Source: Bradyrhizobium sp. 195
GTDB taxonomy: Bacteria; Pseudomonadota; Alphaproteobacteria; Rhizobiales; Xanthobacteraceae
Assembly: GCF_023101665.1 (NCBI RefSeq)
Contig: NZ_CP082161.1
Location: 3,224,001 to 3,288,000 of the forward strand
Direction of reading: 5' to 3'
DNA: 64,000 nt
Shown here in pieces: positions 37,875 to 46,750 of the stretch. The position numbers and the translations under genes are program-made. The notes under the pieces were generated by a model. It searched no databases. It saw nothing but the letters and a program-made list of their open reading frames with translations, and was not told the DNA's origin. Every line of letters starts with the position of its first letter. Position 1 is the first letter of the stretch.

Positions 37875-37965
37875 TAGGGCGGGCAAAGGCGCGGAGCGCT
37901 GTGCCCACCATCTTTCCGAGGCTGAGAGAGCACTGGTGGGCACGCTACGCTTTGCCCACCCTACG
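37875..37965. repeat. GTAGGGTGGGCAAAG-type palindromic repeat
   Basis: The left arm CTAGGGCGGGCAAAGGCGCG is mirrored by CTTTGCCCACCCTAC at the right. It belongs to the family seen twice in the duplication at 19454-19899. It lies just downstream of the convergent START-family gene. Confidence 0.75.
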
Positions 37966-37980
37966 ATCCTGATTTCACCG

Positions 37981-38424
37981 CTACTGGTTGATCTCGGGCT
38001 CGACCAGCTTCGCCAGATTGCGCAGCGATTCCTGCCAGCCGAGATAGCAGGCCTCCGGCGGAATGACGTCGGGGATGCCGGCCTGCGTGATGTCGATCTC
38101 GGTGCCGACCGAGACCTTCTTCAGGATCACGGTGACCTGGATCTCACCTGGCAGATTGGGATCGTCGAATTTGTCGGTGTAGCGGAGACGTTCGCCCGGC
38201 ACGAGCTCGAGATATTCGCCGCCGAACGAATGGCTGTTGCCCGTGGTGAAATTCCGGAACGACATCTTGAACGTGCCCCCGACCCTGGGCTCGAAATGGT
38301 GCACGGTGCAGGTGAAGCCGTTCGGCGGAAGCCATTTCGCCATCGCATCGGCCTCGAGGAAGGCGCGATAGACTTTCTCCGGGCTGGTGGCGAGAACGCG
38401 ATGCAGGCGGACAGTGCTGGGCAT
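37981..38424 (-). CDS. SRPBCC/AHSA1 (START-like) domain protein
   Basis: 147 residues from the ATG at 38424. The AHSA1-like pattern is clear: VRLHRVLATSPEKVYRAFL at the start, MAKWLPPNGFTC, GGTFKMSFRNF and the C-terminal GWQESLRNLAKLVE. Such proteins have a deep hydrophobic pocket and are often described as activators of ATPases or as ligand-binding proteins; the actual ligand is unknown. The gene is convergent with the repeat pair at 37745-37965 and upstream is a region with a decayed gene. Confidence 0.9.
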   Translation of the reverse strand: MPSTVRLHRVLATSPEKVYRAFLEADAMAKWLPPNGFTCTVHHFEPRVGGTFKMSFRNFTTGNSHSFGGEYLELVPGERLRYTDKFDDPNLPGEIQVTVILKKVSVGTEIDITQAGIPDVIPPEACYLGWQESLRNLAKLVEPEINQ

Positions 38425-38546
38425 GGTTGTTATCCTCAGTGTTTGATGGGCCCGAGATTGGCGTCTATGGCCCATTCATGTCACGAGGACGACCGGGATG
38501 GCACCGATCCGACATGGCGTGTCGGATTTTTTGTTGGAGGTTTGTC

Positions 38547-38718
38547 TCATGGCGTCGGCCCATTGAGCCGGTCGAGATGTCCCTTCGCTGTGACCTCGGA
38601 TTGCTCCAGCTCGTACAGCACGAAGAAACCTTCGGCATCCGCCGTCCTGGTCCAGCGCGATCCGCGCTCGTTCTCTCGATGCTCCAAGCCGAGGGCAGGC
38701 GTCGATTTCGGCGGCCTT
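38547..38718 (-). pseudogene. C-terminal fragment of an EthD-like or related small protein gene
   Basis: On the minus strand a coherent 55-codon frame runs from just after a stop near 38719 to the TGA at 38547-38549: ALGLEHRENERGSRWTR, then TADAEGFFVLYELEQSEV and HLDRLNGPTP. The FVLYELE...LDRLNxPTP ending is the sort found in small dimeric alpha/beta-barrel (EthD-like) proteins. There is no start codon or upstream domain, so I read it as the end of a deleted gene. The resemblance is from memory and weak. Confidence 0.35.
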
Positions 38719-38760
38719 CATCGGTGCTGGTGTCAGATCGTAACCAGCGACAGGATTTTC

Positions 38761-38958
38761 CTATTCCGGCAGGTCTTTTCCGGACAGGTCTTTCGACCTT
38801 GCCTCGCGGGCCAATCGCTCCGCCTTGAGTCGTTCGCGATTCGCGTTGAACGAGTGCTGGTCCTTCGCATAATCATTCATCGGCTTCTGCGCTTTGACAG
38901 GCTTGAACGCCTTGTTGGCTTCGCGCTTGGCGCGATCAGAGGATTGATCTCTCAACAT
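38761..38958 (-). CDS. small basic protein of unknown function
   Basis: 65 residues from the ATG at 38958, with GTGAGG eight bases upstream; an in-frame extension further 5' lacks a ribosome site. The protein is very rich in Lys, Arg, Asp and Ala (MLRDQSSDRAKREANKAFK, then NRERLKAERLAREARSKD) and is probably helical or disordered and cytoplasmic. No domain is recognised. It stands alone. Between it and the frc terminator (38959-39198) only a small CACCCTCTGCGGGAGAGGGTG hairpin at about 39047-39067 is notable. Confidence 0.55.
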   Translation of the reverse strand: MLRDQSSDRAKREANKAFKPVKAQKPMNDYAKDQHSFNANRERLKAERLAREARSKDLSGKDLPE

Positions 38959-39198
38959 TTCAGCCTCACTTCGATCAATGGGCGTGTCCCCGCGAGCGGT
39001 GGACGAGGCGCCTCCCGCCGGCAAGCCGATATGGATTGCCTCCTCACCCTCTGCGGGAGAGGGTGGCTGTTTCTTCAGTGTTGGGCGGGTCTTTGGCGTG
39101 ACGTTTGGTCACTCGCCGTGGAGGCGGTACGCTCGCACTTCTGAGAGCATGCCGGTCGAAGAGTAACGGCCGGCCCGCGGTTCGGTTCCTTCGGTGCG

Positions 39199-39228
39199 AA
39201 CAAAAAGGCCGCCGAAACCGGCGGCCTT
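39199..39228 (-). terminator. rho-independent terminator of the oxc-frc operon
   Basis: AGGCCGCC and GGCGGCCT pair around GAAACC (39206-39227); on the minus strand the hairpin is followed by TTTTTG. It lies 23 bases after the frc stop. Confidence 0.85.
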
Positions 39229-39250
39229 CTTCTTTCTTTGATCAGTCCGC

Positions 39251-40528
39251 TTACTCGGCGGCCTGCTTCTGCGGCGGGTCGAGGGCGCCGGACTTGTGGA
39301 TCTCGGCGACCTGGTGGTCGCTGAAGCCGAGCACCGAGCGCAGGATCTCGTCGGTGTGCTCGCCGAGCAGCGGGGAGCGCTCGACGTCGCTCGGGCTATC
39401 CGACAGTTTGATCGGGTTGCCGACCGAGATGTACTTGCCGCGGGTGGGGTGGTCGACCTCGACCACGGTGCCGGTCGCGCGCAGCGACTGGTCTTCCGCG
39501 ATCTCCTTCATCGACAGGATCGGGCCGCAGGGGATGTCGTCCTTGTTGAGGATTTCCATCGCCTCGAACTTGGTCTTGGTCATCGTCCACTGCTCGATGC
39601 GGGCGAAGATCTCGTTGAGGCGCGGCAGGCGGACGGCCGGCTTGGAATAGTTCGGATCGGTCTTCCAGGTCGGCTCGCCGATCACGTCGCAGATCTTCTC
39701 CCAGACCGGGGCCTGGGTGATGAAGTAGATGTAGGCGTTGGGATCGGTCTCCCAGCCCTTGCACTTCAGGATGCGGCCGGGCTGGCCGCCGCCGGAATCG
39801 TTGCCGGCGCGCGGCACGGCATCGCCGAACGGAATGCCTTCGCCGAACTGGCTGTATTCCTTGAGCGGGCCATGGGCGAGGCGCTGCTGGTCGCGCAGCT
39901 TGACGCGGGCGAGGTTGAGCACGCCGTCCTGCATCGCGGCCGTGACGCGCTGGCCCTTGCCGGAATGCGTGCGCTGATAGAGCGCGGTGACGATGCCGAG
40001 CGCGAGATGCAGGCCGGTGCCGGAATCGCCGATCTGTGCGCCGGTGACGAGCGGCAGGCCGTCGCGGAAGCCGGTGGTGGAGGCGGCGCCGCCGGTGCAC
40101 TGCGCGACGTTCTCATAGACCTTGCAGTCTTCGTAGGGTCCCGGACCAAAGCCCTTGATCGAGGCGACGATCATCTTCGGGTTGATCGCCTGGATCTTCT
40201 CCCAGGGGAAGCCCATGCGGTCGAGCACGCCGGGGCCGAAGTTCTCGACCAGCACGTCGCACTTCTTGATCAGCTCGGTGAGGACTTCCTTGCCCTTGGG
40301 GTTCTTGGTGTCGAGCGTGATCGAGCGCTTGTTGTGGTTGAGCATGGTGAAATACAGGCTGTCCACGTTCGGGATGTCCTGCAGCTGGCCGCGGGTGATG
40401 TCACCCACGCCCGGACGTTCCACCTTGATCACGTCGGCGCCGAACCATGCCAGCAGCTGCGTGCAGGTCGGGCCTGACTGAACGTGGGTGAAGTCGAGAA
40501 TGCGAACGCCCTTGAGCGCTTTGGTCAT
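39251..40528 (-). CDS. frc: formyl-CoA:oxalate CoA-transferase
   Basis: 425 residues from the ATG at 40528, a class III CoA-transferase. It moves CoA from formyl-CoA to oxalate, giving oxalyl-CoA and formate. The catalytic aspartate is Asp168 in [11 protein letters not shown], the equivalent of the well-studied Asp169 of the Oxalobacter enzyme. The N-terminus ([29 protein letters not shown]) and the glycine loop [10 protein letters not shown] near 248 are typical of Frc. It is downstream of oxc in the same operon, with a palindromic repeat between them, and ends in a strong terminator. Confidence 0.96.
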   Translation of the reverse strand: MTKALKGVRILDFTHVQSGPTCTQLLAWFGADVIKVERPGVGDITRGQLQDIPNVDSLYFTMLNHNKRSITLDTKNPKGKEVLTELIKKCDVLVENFGPGVLDRMGFPWEKIQAINPKMIVASIKGFGPGPYEDCKVYENVAQCTGGAASTTGFRDGLPLVTGAQIGDSGTGLHLALGIVTALYQRTHSGKGQRVTAAMQDGVLNLARVKLRDQQRLAHGPLKEYSQFGEGIPFGDAVPRAGNDSGGGQPGRILKCKGWETDPNAYIYFITQAPVWEKICDVIGEPTWKTDPNYSKPAVRLPRLNEIFARIEQWTMTKTKFEAMEILNKDDIPCGPILSMKEIAEDQSLRATGTVVEVDHPTRGKYISVGNPIKLSDSPSDVERSPLLGEHTDEILRSVLGFSDHQVAEIHKSGALDPPQKQAAE

Positions 40529-40556
40529 CGTGTTGCTCCTGTTACCACTTGCTTCC

Positions 40557-40671
40557 GTCATGCCCGCGAAGGCGGGCATCCAGTATTCACTGTCGTTTCA
40601 GTTGGGCTCAGTGCTCGCCACCCATGCGGTCCGGCGAATACTGGACTCCCCGCCTGCGCGGGGAGTGACCC
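40557..40671. repeat. palindromic repeat between oxc and frc
   Basis: It starts CGTCATGCCCGCGAAGGCGG and ends CCCCGCCTGCGCGGGGAGTG, each end forming a hairpin on its own and the whole sharing CCAGTATTCACTG/GAATACTGGA arms. It is the intact relative of the repeat interrupted by the IS element at 22944-24318. It lies inside an operon, so it is transcribed and may influence frc dosage or mRNA stability. Confidence 0.8.
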
Positions 40672-40680
40672 GACGGCCTG

Positions 40681-42414
40681 TTACTTCTTCTTCTGCAGAA
40701 CGCTCTGCGGATTGAGGTTGCCGATGCGGCCGCTCTCCGAGCCCGCGGCCGGATCGATCACCGCGTTGATGAGCGTCGGCTTGCCGGAGGTCATCGCTTC
40801 GTTGACGGCACGCTTGAGCTCGTCGGGCGAGGTCGCGTTGACGCCGATGCCGCCGAAGGCTTCCATCATCTTGTCGTAGCGCGCGCCCTTGACGAACACC
40901 GTCGTCGCCGGATCGGAATTGGCGCCGTTGACGTCGGTGCCGCGATAGATGCCGTCATTGTTGAAGATGACGACGCAGATCGGAAGATTGTAGCGGCAGA
41001 TGGTCTCGACCTCCATGCCGGAGAAGCCGAACGCGCTGTCGCCTTCCACCGCGAGCACGGGGTGGCCGGTCTCGAGCGCGGCGGCGATCGCCTGGCCCAT
41101 GCCGATGCCCATCACGCCCCAGGTGCCGACGTCGAGACGCTTGCGCGGCTTGTACATGTCGATGACGCCGCGGGCGAGGTCGAGCGTGTTGGCGCCCTCG
41201 TTGACCAGGATCGCCTCGGGATACTCCTTGATGACGTTCTTCAGCACGCCGAGTGCGCCGTGATAGTCCATCGGCGACTTGTTGTTCATGAGCTTCGGCG
41301 CCATCTTGGCGACGTTCTCTTCGCGCTTGGTCGAAATCGCCTTGGTCCATTCGGCGGGCGGGGCGGTCCAGCCTGAAGCCATCGCCTGGTTGAAGGCGGA
41401 GACCACCGAGCCGATGTCGCCGACGACGGGCGCGACGATCTCGACGTTGGAGTCCATCTCTCGCGGCTCGATGTCGACCTGAATGAACTTCTTGGGCGCT
41501 TCGCCCCAGTTCTTGCCCTTGCCATGCGAGAGCAGCCAGTTCAGCCGGGCGCCGATCAGCATGACGACGTCGGATTCTTTCAGCACCGTGGAGCGTGCAG
41601 CACCCGCGCATTGCGGATGCGTATCGGAGAGGAGGCCCTTGGCCATGCTCATCGGCAGGAAGGGGATGCCGCTCTTCTCGACGAAGGTCTTGATCTCCTC
41701 GTCGGCCTGCGCGTAGGCCGCGCCCTTGCCGAGGATGATCAGAGGACGCTTCGCCGCCTTGAGCACGTCGAGTGCGCGCTTGATCGAAGCGGGCGAGGGG
41801 ATCTGCGCGGGCGCAGCATCGATCACCTTGACCAGCGACTTCTGGCCCGCATCGGCGCTCATCACCTGGCCGAAGAGCTTTGCCGGCAGGTCGAGATAGA
41901 CGCCGCCGGGGCGGCCCGAGACCGCGGCGCGGATGGCGCGGGCAAGGCCGATGCCGATGTCCTGGGCGTGCAGCACGCGATAGGCCGCCTTGCACAGCGG
42001 CTTGGCAATCGCGAGCTGGTCCATTTCCTCGTAGTCGCCCTGCTGCAGGTCGACGATCTCGCGCTCCGAAGAGCCCGAGATCAGGATCATCGGGTAGCAG
42101 TTGGTGGTGGCGTGCGCGAGCGCGGTGAGACCGTTGAGGAAGCCGGGCGCGGAGACGGTGAGGCAGATGCCGGGCTTCTTGGTGAGGAAGCCGGCGATGC
42201 CCGCCGCATAACCGGCGTTCTGCTCGTGGCGGAACGAGATCATGCGGATACCGGCGGCCTGCGCCATACGGCCCAAATCCGTGATCGGAATACCCGGCAC
42301 ATTATAGATGGTGTTGATGCCGTTCAGCTTGAGCGCGTCGATGACGAGATGAAAGCCATCCGTCAGCTCCTGCTCGGTGCCCGGTGCCTCGGACTTGGTC
42401 GCGGTATTCAGCAT
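40681..42414 (-). CDS. oxc: oxalyl-CoA decarboxylase
   Basis: 577 residues from the ATG at 42414. A thiamine-diphosphate enzyme that converts oxalyl-CoA to formyl-CoA and CO2. The catalytic Glu64 is in [12 protein letters not shown]; the ThDP/Mg site is [15 protein letters not shown] with the asparagine in FNNDGIYRG about 27 residues later. The three-domain order of the ThDP superfamily is complete. It follows the GntR gene by 61 bases on the same strand; a small hairpin (GGGCGA/TCGCCC at 42444-42460) lies between them. With Frc it forms the oxalate cycle and generates a proton gradient when combined with oxalate/formate exchange. Confidence 0.97.
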   Translation of the reverse strand: MLNTATKSEAPGTEQELTDGFHLVIDALKLNGINTIYNVPGIPITDLGRMAQAAGIRMISFRHEQNAGYAAGIAGFLTKKPGICLTVSAPGFLNGLTALAHATTNCYPMILISGSSEREIVDLQQGDYEEMDQLAIAKPLCKAAYRVLHAQDIGIGLARAIRAAVSGRPGGVYLDLPAKLFGQVMSADAGQKSLVKVIDAAPAQIPSPASIKRALDVLKAAKRPLIILGKGAAYAQADEEIKTFVEKSGIPFLPMSMAKGLLSDTHPQCAGAARSTVLKESDVVMLIGARLNWLLSHGKGKNWGEAPKKFIQVDIEPREMDSNVEIVAPVVGDIGSVVSAFNQAMASGWTAPPAEWTKAISTKREENVAKMAPKLMNNKSPMDYHGALGVLKNVIKEYPEAILVNEGANTLDLARGVIDMYKPRKRLDVGTWGVMGIGMGQAIAAALETGHPVLAVEGDSAFGFSGMEVETICRYNLPICVVIFNNDGIYRGTDVNGANSDPATTVFVKGARYDKMMEAFGGIGVNATSPDELKRAVNEAMTSGKPTLINAVIDPAAGSESGRIGNLNPQSVLQKKK

Positions 42415-42475
42415 GGGCCTTGTCTCCCTGGTCTCAGATAGTGGGGCGAGTTTTTCGCCCTTCTGGTGAACGTTG

Positions 42476-43207
42476 CTAAGTGAAGAGTTCCTGACCATGC
42501 GCTTCGACGTAAGCGGCAAGGCCGAGGGTGTGGTCGCGGGCGCGCTTCTCGGCGAGCTCGGTATCGCGCGCCTCCAGTGCTTCGATCATGCCGAGATGCT
42601 CGGGCAGCGAGGTCGCGGTGCGGTCCTTGCGTCCGATGGTCAGCTGGCGATAGCCGCGCACGTGCAGCAGGAGGTCGTTGGTGAGATCGACCAGAACCGG
42701 CGATTCCGACAGCGAGATCAAGGCCTGGTGGAAGGCGATGTTGGCGCGCGAATATTCCTCGACGTGATCTTCGGGCAGCCGGTCCTTGCTGAAGTCCTTG
42801 AAGTAGTCGCGCAGCGCCGTGATGTCTTTCTTGCGTGCGGTGGTGGTGATGAGGCGGGCGGCCATGCTCTCCAGTGCCGCCCAGGCGCGGATCATGTCGA
42901 CGATCTCGCTCTTGGTCCTTCGCACCACCATGATGCCGCGGCGCGGCACCGTCTTCACGAAACCATCCTGCTCGAGCATCGCGATGGCTTCGCGGATCGG
43001 GGTGCGGCTGACGCCCAGGCGCTCAGACAGCGCGCGCTCGTCGAGCATCACCGGCTCGGGCGTCGAATAGATGTCCATCTTGAGGATGGCTTCCTTCAAG
43101 GCGTCATACGCCTTGTTCTTGAAGCTGCTCTCCGGGGCAATACGAACGATTGCGATGTCTGCCTCGGCCATGTTCGGCAACGCCTTGGTTGGTTTCCGTA
43201 GTGACAC
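42476..43207 (-). CDS. GntR-family (FCD) regulator of the oxalate genes
   Basis: 243 residues from the GTG at 43207, which follows GGAGGAG by eight bases. The in-frame ATG at 43276 lies inside the operator and is not the start. The N-terminal winged helix includes [20 protein letters not shown], the standard GntR recognition unit. The C-terminal FCD domain has the metal/ligand pattern ([36 protein letters not shown] with histidines). It heads the operon with oxc and frc, and an operator stands 57 bases upstream, so it is probably autoregulated and is the best candidate to bind all seven operators. The effector could be oxalate, oxalyl-CoA or formyl-CoA. Confidence 0.88.
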   Translation of the reverse strand: MSLRKPTKALPNMAEADIAIVRIAPESSFKNKAYDALKEAILKMDIYSTPEPVMLDERALSERLGVSRTPIREAIAMLEQDGFVKTVPRRGIMVVRRTKSEIVDMIRAWAALESMAARLITTTARKKDITALRDYFKDFSKDRLPEDHVEEYSRANIAFHQALISLSESPVLVDLTNDLLLHVRGYRQLTIGRKDRTATSLPEHLGMIEALEARDTELAEKRARDHTLGLAAYVEAHGQELFT

Positions 43208-43263
43208 GACGAATCTCCTCCAGTGGGAGTCGTCTTTTACAGGAATATTAACGGGAAAGTTTT

Positions 43264-43280
43264 TGGCATACCACATGCCA
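43264..43280. promoter_or_regulatory. oxalate-regulon operator upstream of the gntR-oxc-frc operon
   Basis: TGGCATACCACATGCCA is a perfect match with exactly complementary half-sites (TGGCAT and ATGCCA). It stands 57 bases before the GntR start codon. Confidence 0.78.
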
Positions 43281-43344
43281 GAATGTCAAGCTGGCTATTT
43301 TTTGCGGCGTTCTAGGGTGTGCTCTGGCTTGACAAGTTGGCTTC

Positions 43345-43361
43345 TGGCATACCAAATGCCA
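43345..43361. promoter_or_regulatory. oxalate-regulon operator in front of the acyl-CoA ligase gene
   Basis: TGGCATACCAAATGCCA differs from the site at 43264 only in the spacer. The two are 81 bases apart centre to centre, close to eight turns of the helix. This spacing would allow two dimers to bind on the same face and to control both divergent operons. It is 157 bases before the ligase start. Confidence 0.75.
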
Positions 43362-43517
43362 TCGCCAGCCATTTTTGATCCAAGCCGGCGGAGTAATCTC
43401 GGCTTTATGCCACTCCGTTCCGCGGCATGGAACGAAGCGCGGCGAATGGCAAGCATCACGGGCAGCCGCTACGCGCGCGCTTAGAAAAGAACGAACTGAG
43501 GTCAAGGGAGAAGCCAC

Positions 43518-45647
43518 ATGTCCAATTCCAAAGATGCCGTCCGCAAGGTGCTTGACCAGGTCAAGGCGGACAACCGCACCAGCCTGACGGCGCCGGAAGG
43601 CAAGCTGGTCTGCGACGCCTACGGCATTCCGGTGCCGAAGGAGGGCGTGGCGAAGTCGGCCGGTGAGGCCGGCAAGATGGCCTCGTCGATGGGCTTCCCC
43701 GTCGTGATGAAGATCGTCTCGCCTGATATTCTCCACAAGACCGAAGCCGGCGGCGTCATCGTCGGCCTCAAGACGGTCGAGGATGCCGAGAAGGCCTACG
43801 AGACCATTCTCGGCAACGCCAAGAAGTACAAGGCCGACGCCAAGATCGAGGGCGTCCAGGTGCAGCAGATGCTGGCCGGCGGCACCGAAGTGATCGTCGG
43901 CTCGATCACCGACGGCTCGTTCGGCAAGCTGGTCGCCTTCGGCCTCGGCGGCGTGCTGGTCGAAGTGCTCAAGGACATCACGTTCCGCCTCGCGCCCGCG
44001 ACCAAGGAAGACGCGCTCTCGATGCTCGACGGCATCCAGGCGCATGAAATCCTGAAGGGCGTCCGCGGCGGCGAGCCGGTGAACCGCACGGCACTCGCTG
44101 ACGTCATTGTCAAAGTCTCGCAGCTCGTCACCGATTTCCCTGAAATCGTCGAGCTCGACTTCAACCCGGTGTTCGCGACGGCGAAGGGTGCGATCGCCGC
44201 CGACGTGCGCATCGTCGTCGACTTCGCCTATGTGCCGAAGCCGAAGCCGCGCCCGACCGAAGAGATCGTCGCGGCGATGAACCGCATCATGCAGCCGAAG
44301 GCAGTCGCCGTGGTCGGCGCCTCCGCCGAGGACGGCAAGATCGGCAACTCCGTGATGAAGAACCTCATCAACGGCGGATACAAGGGCGACATCTATCCGA
44401 TCCATCCCAAGGCCGCCGAGATCCTCGGCTACAAGGCCTATAAGAGCGTCAAGGACGTGCCGGGCGTGATCGACACCGCCGTGTTCGCGATCCCCGCGAA
44501 GTTCGTGGCGGCAGCGCTGACCGAATGCGGCGAGAAGAAAATCCCGGGCGCGGTGCTGATTCCGTCGGGCTTCGCGGAAGCGGGCGCGCCGGAGCTGCAG
44601 GCCGAGATCGTCGAGGTCGGCAAGAAATACGACATCCGCCTGATGGGGCCGAACATCTACGGCTTCTACTATACGCCCGCCAATCTCTGCGCGACCTTCT
44701 GCACGGCTTACGACGTGAAGGGCTCGGCCGCGCTATCGTCGCAGTCGGGCGGCATCGGCATGGCGATCATCGGGTTCTCACGCTCGGCAAAGATGGGCGT
44801 CTCGGCGATCGTCGGCCTCGGCAATAAGTCCGACATCGATGAGGACGATCTGCTCGCATTCTTCGAGCAGGACCCGAACACCTCGATCATTGCCCAGCAT
44901 TGCGAAGACCTCAAGGACGGCCGCGCCTTTGCGGAGGCCGCAAAACGCGTCTCCAAGAAGAAGCCGGTCGTCGTGCTCAAGGCCGGCCGCACCTCGGCCG
45001 GCGCGAAGGCGGCGTCCTCGCACACCGGCGCGCTCGCCGGTAACGACAAGATCTACGAGGACGTCCTGGCGCAGTCCGGCGTGATCCGGGCCCGCAGCTT
45101 GCGGCAACTGCTCGAATTCGCCCGCGGCGTGCCGGTGCTGCCGACGCCGAAGGGCGAGAACGTGCTGATCATCACCGGTGCCGGAGGCTCGGGCGTGCTG
45201 CTGTCGGATTCCTGCGTCGACAACGGCCTGTCGCTGATGTCGATGCCGCCGGATCTCGACGCGGCGTTCCGCAAGTTCATCCCGCCGTTTGGAGCTGCCG
45301 GAAATCCTGTGGATATCACCGGCGGCGAGCCGCCGATCACCTACGTCAACACGGTGAAGCTCGGCCTATCGGACGAGCGCATCCATTCGCTGATCCTCGG
45401 TTACTGGCACACCATCGTCACCCCGCCGATGGTGTTCGCCCGCAACATGGTCGAGGTGAAGAAGGAGATGGAGGCCAAGGGCTTTGTGAAGCCGATCGTT
45501 GCTTCGCTCGCCGGCGACGTCGAGGTCGAGGAAGCCGCCGAATATCTCTACCAGAACGGCATCCCGGCCTATGCCTATTCGACCGAGCTGCCGGTCGAAG
45601 TTCTAGGTGCCAAGTACAAATGGGCGCGCGGGGCAGGGCTGCTCTGA
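43518..45647 (+). CDS. ADP-forming acyl-CoA ligase, candidate oxalate-CoA ligase
   Basis: 709 residues; the ATG at 43518 follows AAGGGAGAAG. The N-terminal 220 residues are an ATP-grasp domain (VVMKIVSPDILHKTEAGG, the family pattern). The CoA-binding Rossmann part (AVAVVGASAEDGKIGNSVMK, IYPIHPKAAEILG) and succinyl-CoA-synthetase-like flavodoxin domains follow; the phosphohistidine is in AASSHTGALAG at about residue 500. This is the fused architecture of ADP-forming acetate/acyl-CoA synthetases. The divergent position next to gntR-oxc-frc and the shared operators suggest that it makes oxalyl-CoA (or formyl-CoA) from the free acid to prime or replace the Frc cycle. The substrate is inferred, not visible in the sequence. 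Confidence 0.88.
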   Translation: MSNSKDAVRKVLDQVKADNRTSLTAPEGKLVCDAYGIPVPKEGVAKSAGEAGKMASSMGFPVVMKIVSPDILHKTEAGGVIVGLKTVEDAEKAYETILGNAKKYKADAKIEGVQVQQMLAGGTEVIVGSITDGSFGKLVAFGLGGVLVEVLKDITFRLAPATKEDALSMLDGIQAHEILKGVRGGEPVNRTALADVIVKVSQLVTDFPEIVELDFNPVFATAKGAIAADVRIVVDFAYVPKPKPRPTEEIVAAMNRIMQPKAVAVVGASAEDGKIGNSVMKNLINGGYKGDIYPIHPKAAEILGYKAYKSVKDVPGVIDTAVFAIPAKFVAAALTECGEKKIPGAVLIPSGFAEAGAPELQAEIVEVGKKYDIRLMGPNIYGFYYTPANLCATFCTAYDVKGSAALSSQSGGIGMAIIGFSRSAKMGVSAIVGLGNKSDIDEDDLLAFFEQDPNTSIIAQHCEDLKDGRAFAEAAKRVSKKKPVVVLKAGRTSAGAKAASSHTGALAGNDKIYEDVLAQSGVIRARSLRQLLEFARGVPVLPTPKGENVLIITGAGGSGVLLSDSCVDNGLSLMSMPPDLDAAFRKFIPPFGAAGNPVDITGGEPPITYVNTVKLGLSDERIHSLILGYWHTIVTPPMVFARNMVEVKKEMEAKGFVKPIVASLAGDVEVEEAAEYLYQNGIPAYAYSTELPVEVLGAKYKWARGAGLL

Positions 45648-45659
45648 GGCGAAGATGCT

Positions 45660-45690
45660 GCTCCGGCAAGTTTGGAGCGGCATTTTTTCA
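45660..45690 (+). terminator. probable terminator of the acyl-CoA ligase gene
   Basis: GCTCC at 45660-45664 pairs with GGAGC at 45674-45678, with a run of six T at 45683-45688. The stem is short but the T run and the position 13 bases after the stop fit a terminator. Confidence 0.5.
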
Positions 45691-45694
45691 GGTA

Positions 45695-45776
45695 CGTCGT
45701 TCCGGGGCGATGCAAAGCATCGAACCCGGAACCTCGAGATTCCGGGTTTGGTCCTTCGGACCATCCCGGAATGACG
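45695..45776. repeat. palindromic repeat before the IclR gene
   Basis: CGTCGTTCCGGGGCGATG and ATCCCGGAATGACG are the outer arms; inner pairs are GATGCAAAGCATCG, AACCCGGAACCTCG/GAGATTCCGGGTTTG and TCCTTCGGA. Non-coding and of the dispersed type. Confidence 0.7.
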
Positions 45777-45798
45777 AGCTCCAAGGCGGCAGGTCGCG

Positions 45799-46641
45799 AT
45801 GAGCAAGAACGTGATCCGGCGCAAATCGCTTGAGCCCCGATCTCCATCGGAGGCCGAGCACGAGGCGCGTGACGGCGGCGTGCAGTCCGTCGACCGCGCG
45901 CTGTCGATTCTCGAAACGCTGGCCGAGGACGACGAGGGCTATCGCCTCAGCGATCTCGCCGTGCGCACCGGCCTCTCCGCCTCGACCGTGCACCGCCTGC
46001 TGGCGACGCTGGAAAGCCGACGCTTCGTGCAGTTCGACCGCGCCGAATCCAAATGGCACGTCGGCGTGCGCAGCTTCACGGTCGGCGCGAGCTTTGCGCG
46101 GCGGCGCAATTTTTCCGCACAGGCGATTCCGTACCTGCGCAAGCTGCGCGATCTCACCCGCGAGACCGCCAATCTCGCCGTGGTCGACGACGAGTTCATC
46201 ATCGTGCTGACCCGCATGGAGAGCCGCGAAATCATGCGCTCGCTGACCAAGGTCGGCGGCCGCGTACCTATGGTGACCTCGGGCGTCGGCAAGGCGGTGC
46301 TCGCGACCTATTCCGACGAGGACGTCAGCGCCGTCATCCGGCACCATGGCATGCCCAGGTTGACCGAGAAGTCGATCGTGCGGCCGAGCGATCTGTTCAG
46401 GGAGCTCGGAAAGATCCGCAAGCAGGGCTTTGCGATTGACGATGAGGAGGCGCAGCTCGGCCTGCGTTGCGTCGCTGCCGTGGTATACAACGCTCTGGCC
46501 GAGCCGCTGGCCGCGATCTCCGTATCCGGCATGACCAGCCGGGTCACCGACGAGCGATTGCCGGAGATCGGACAAATCGTGCGGGACGTTGCCGCCGAGC
46601 TGACGGCCGCGCTCGGCGGGGTGATACCGCCGCACCTCTAA
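45799..46641 (+). CDS. IclR-family transcriptional regulator
   Basis: 280 residues. The winged helix is at about 30-90 (SVDRALSILETLAEDD, LSDLAVRTGLSASTVHRLLA), followed by the IclR effector domain (SGVGKAVLATYSDEDV, GFAIDDEEAQLGLRCVAA, AAISVSGMTSRVTDE). IclR regulators usually control nearby catabolic or transport genes in response to a small acid. The next genes on the strand are a tctCBA transporter 109 bases downstream, so it is a likely controller of that operon and perhaps of the glyoxylate genes further on. Confidence 0.92.
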   Translation: MSKNVIRRKSLEPRSPSEAEHEARDGGVQSVDRALSILETLAEDDEGYRLSDLAVRTGLSASTVHRLLATLESRRFVQFDRAESKWHVGVRSFTVGASFARRRNFSAQAIPYLRKLRDLTRETANLAVVDDEFIIVLTRMESREIMRSLTKVGGRVPMVTSGVGKAVLATYSDEDVSAVIRHHGMPRLTEKSIVRPSDLFRELGKIRKQGFAIDDEEAQLGLRCVAAVVYNALAEPLAAISVSGMTSRVTDERLPEIGQIVRDVAAELTAALGGVIPPHL

Positions 46642-46750
46642 CCACGGGCGCCCCCCGGGGGATGTCACTGGACAGCATCGGCCGTTTTGGCTGATATGCG
46701 ACCAAACGACACAATGCGGCAAACGTCCGCATGAGCCTGGAGATGCCCCC

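Noticed and set aside
43276..43276. ATG at 43276 as the start of the GntR gene
   Set aside because: It lies inside the operator and has no ribosome site; the GTG at 43207 has GGAGGAG at the right distance.
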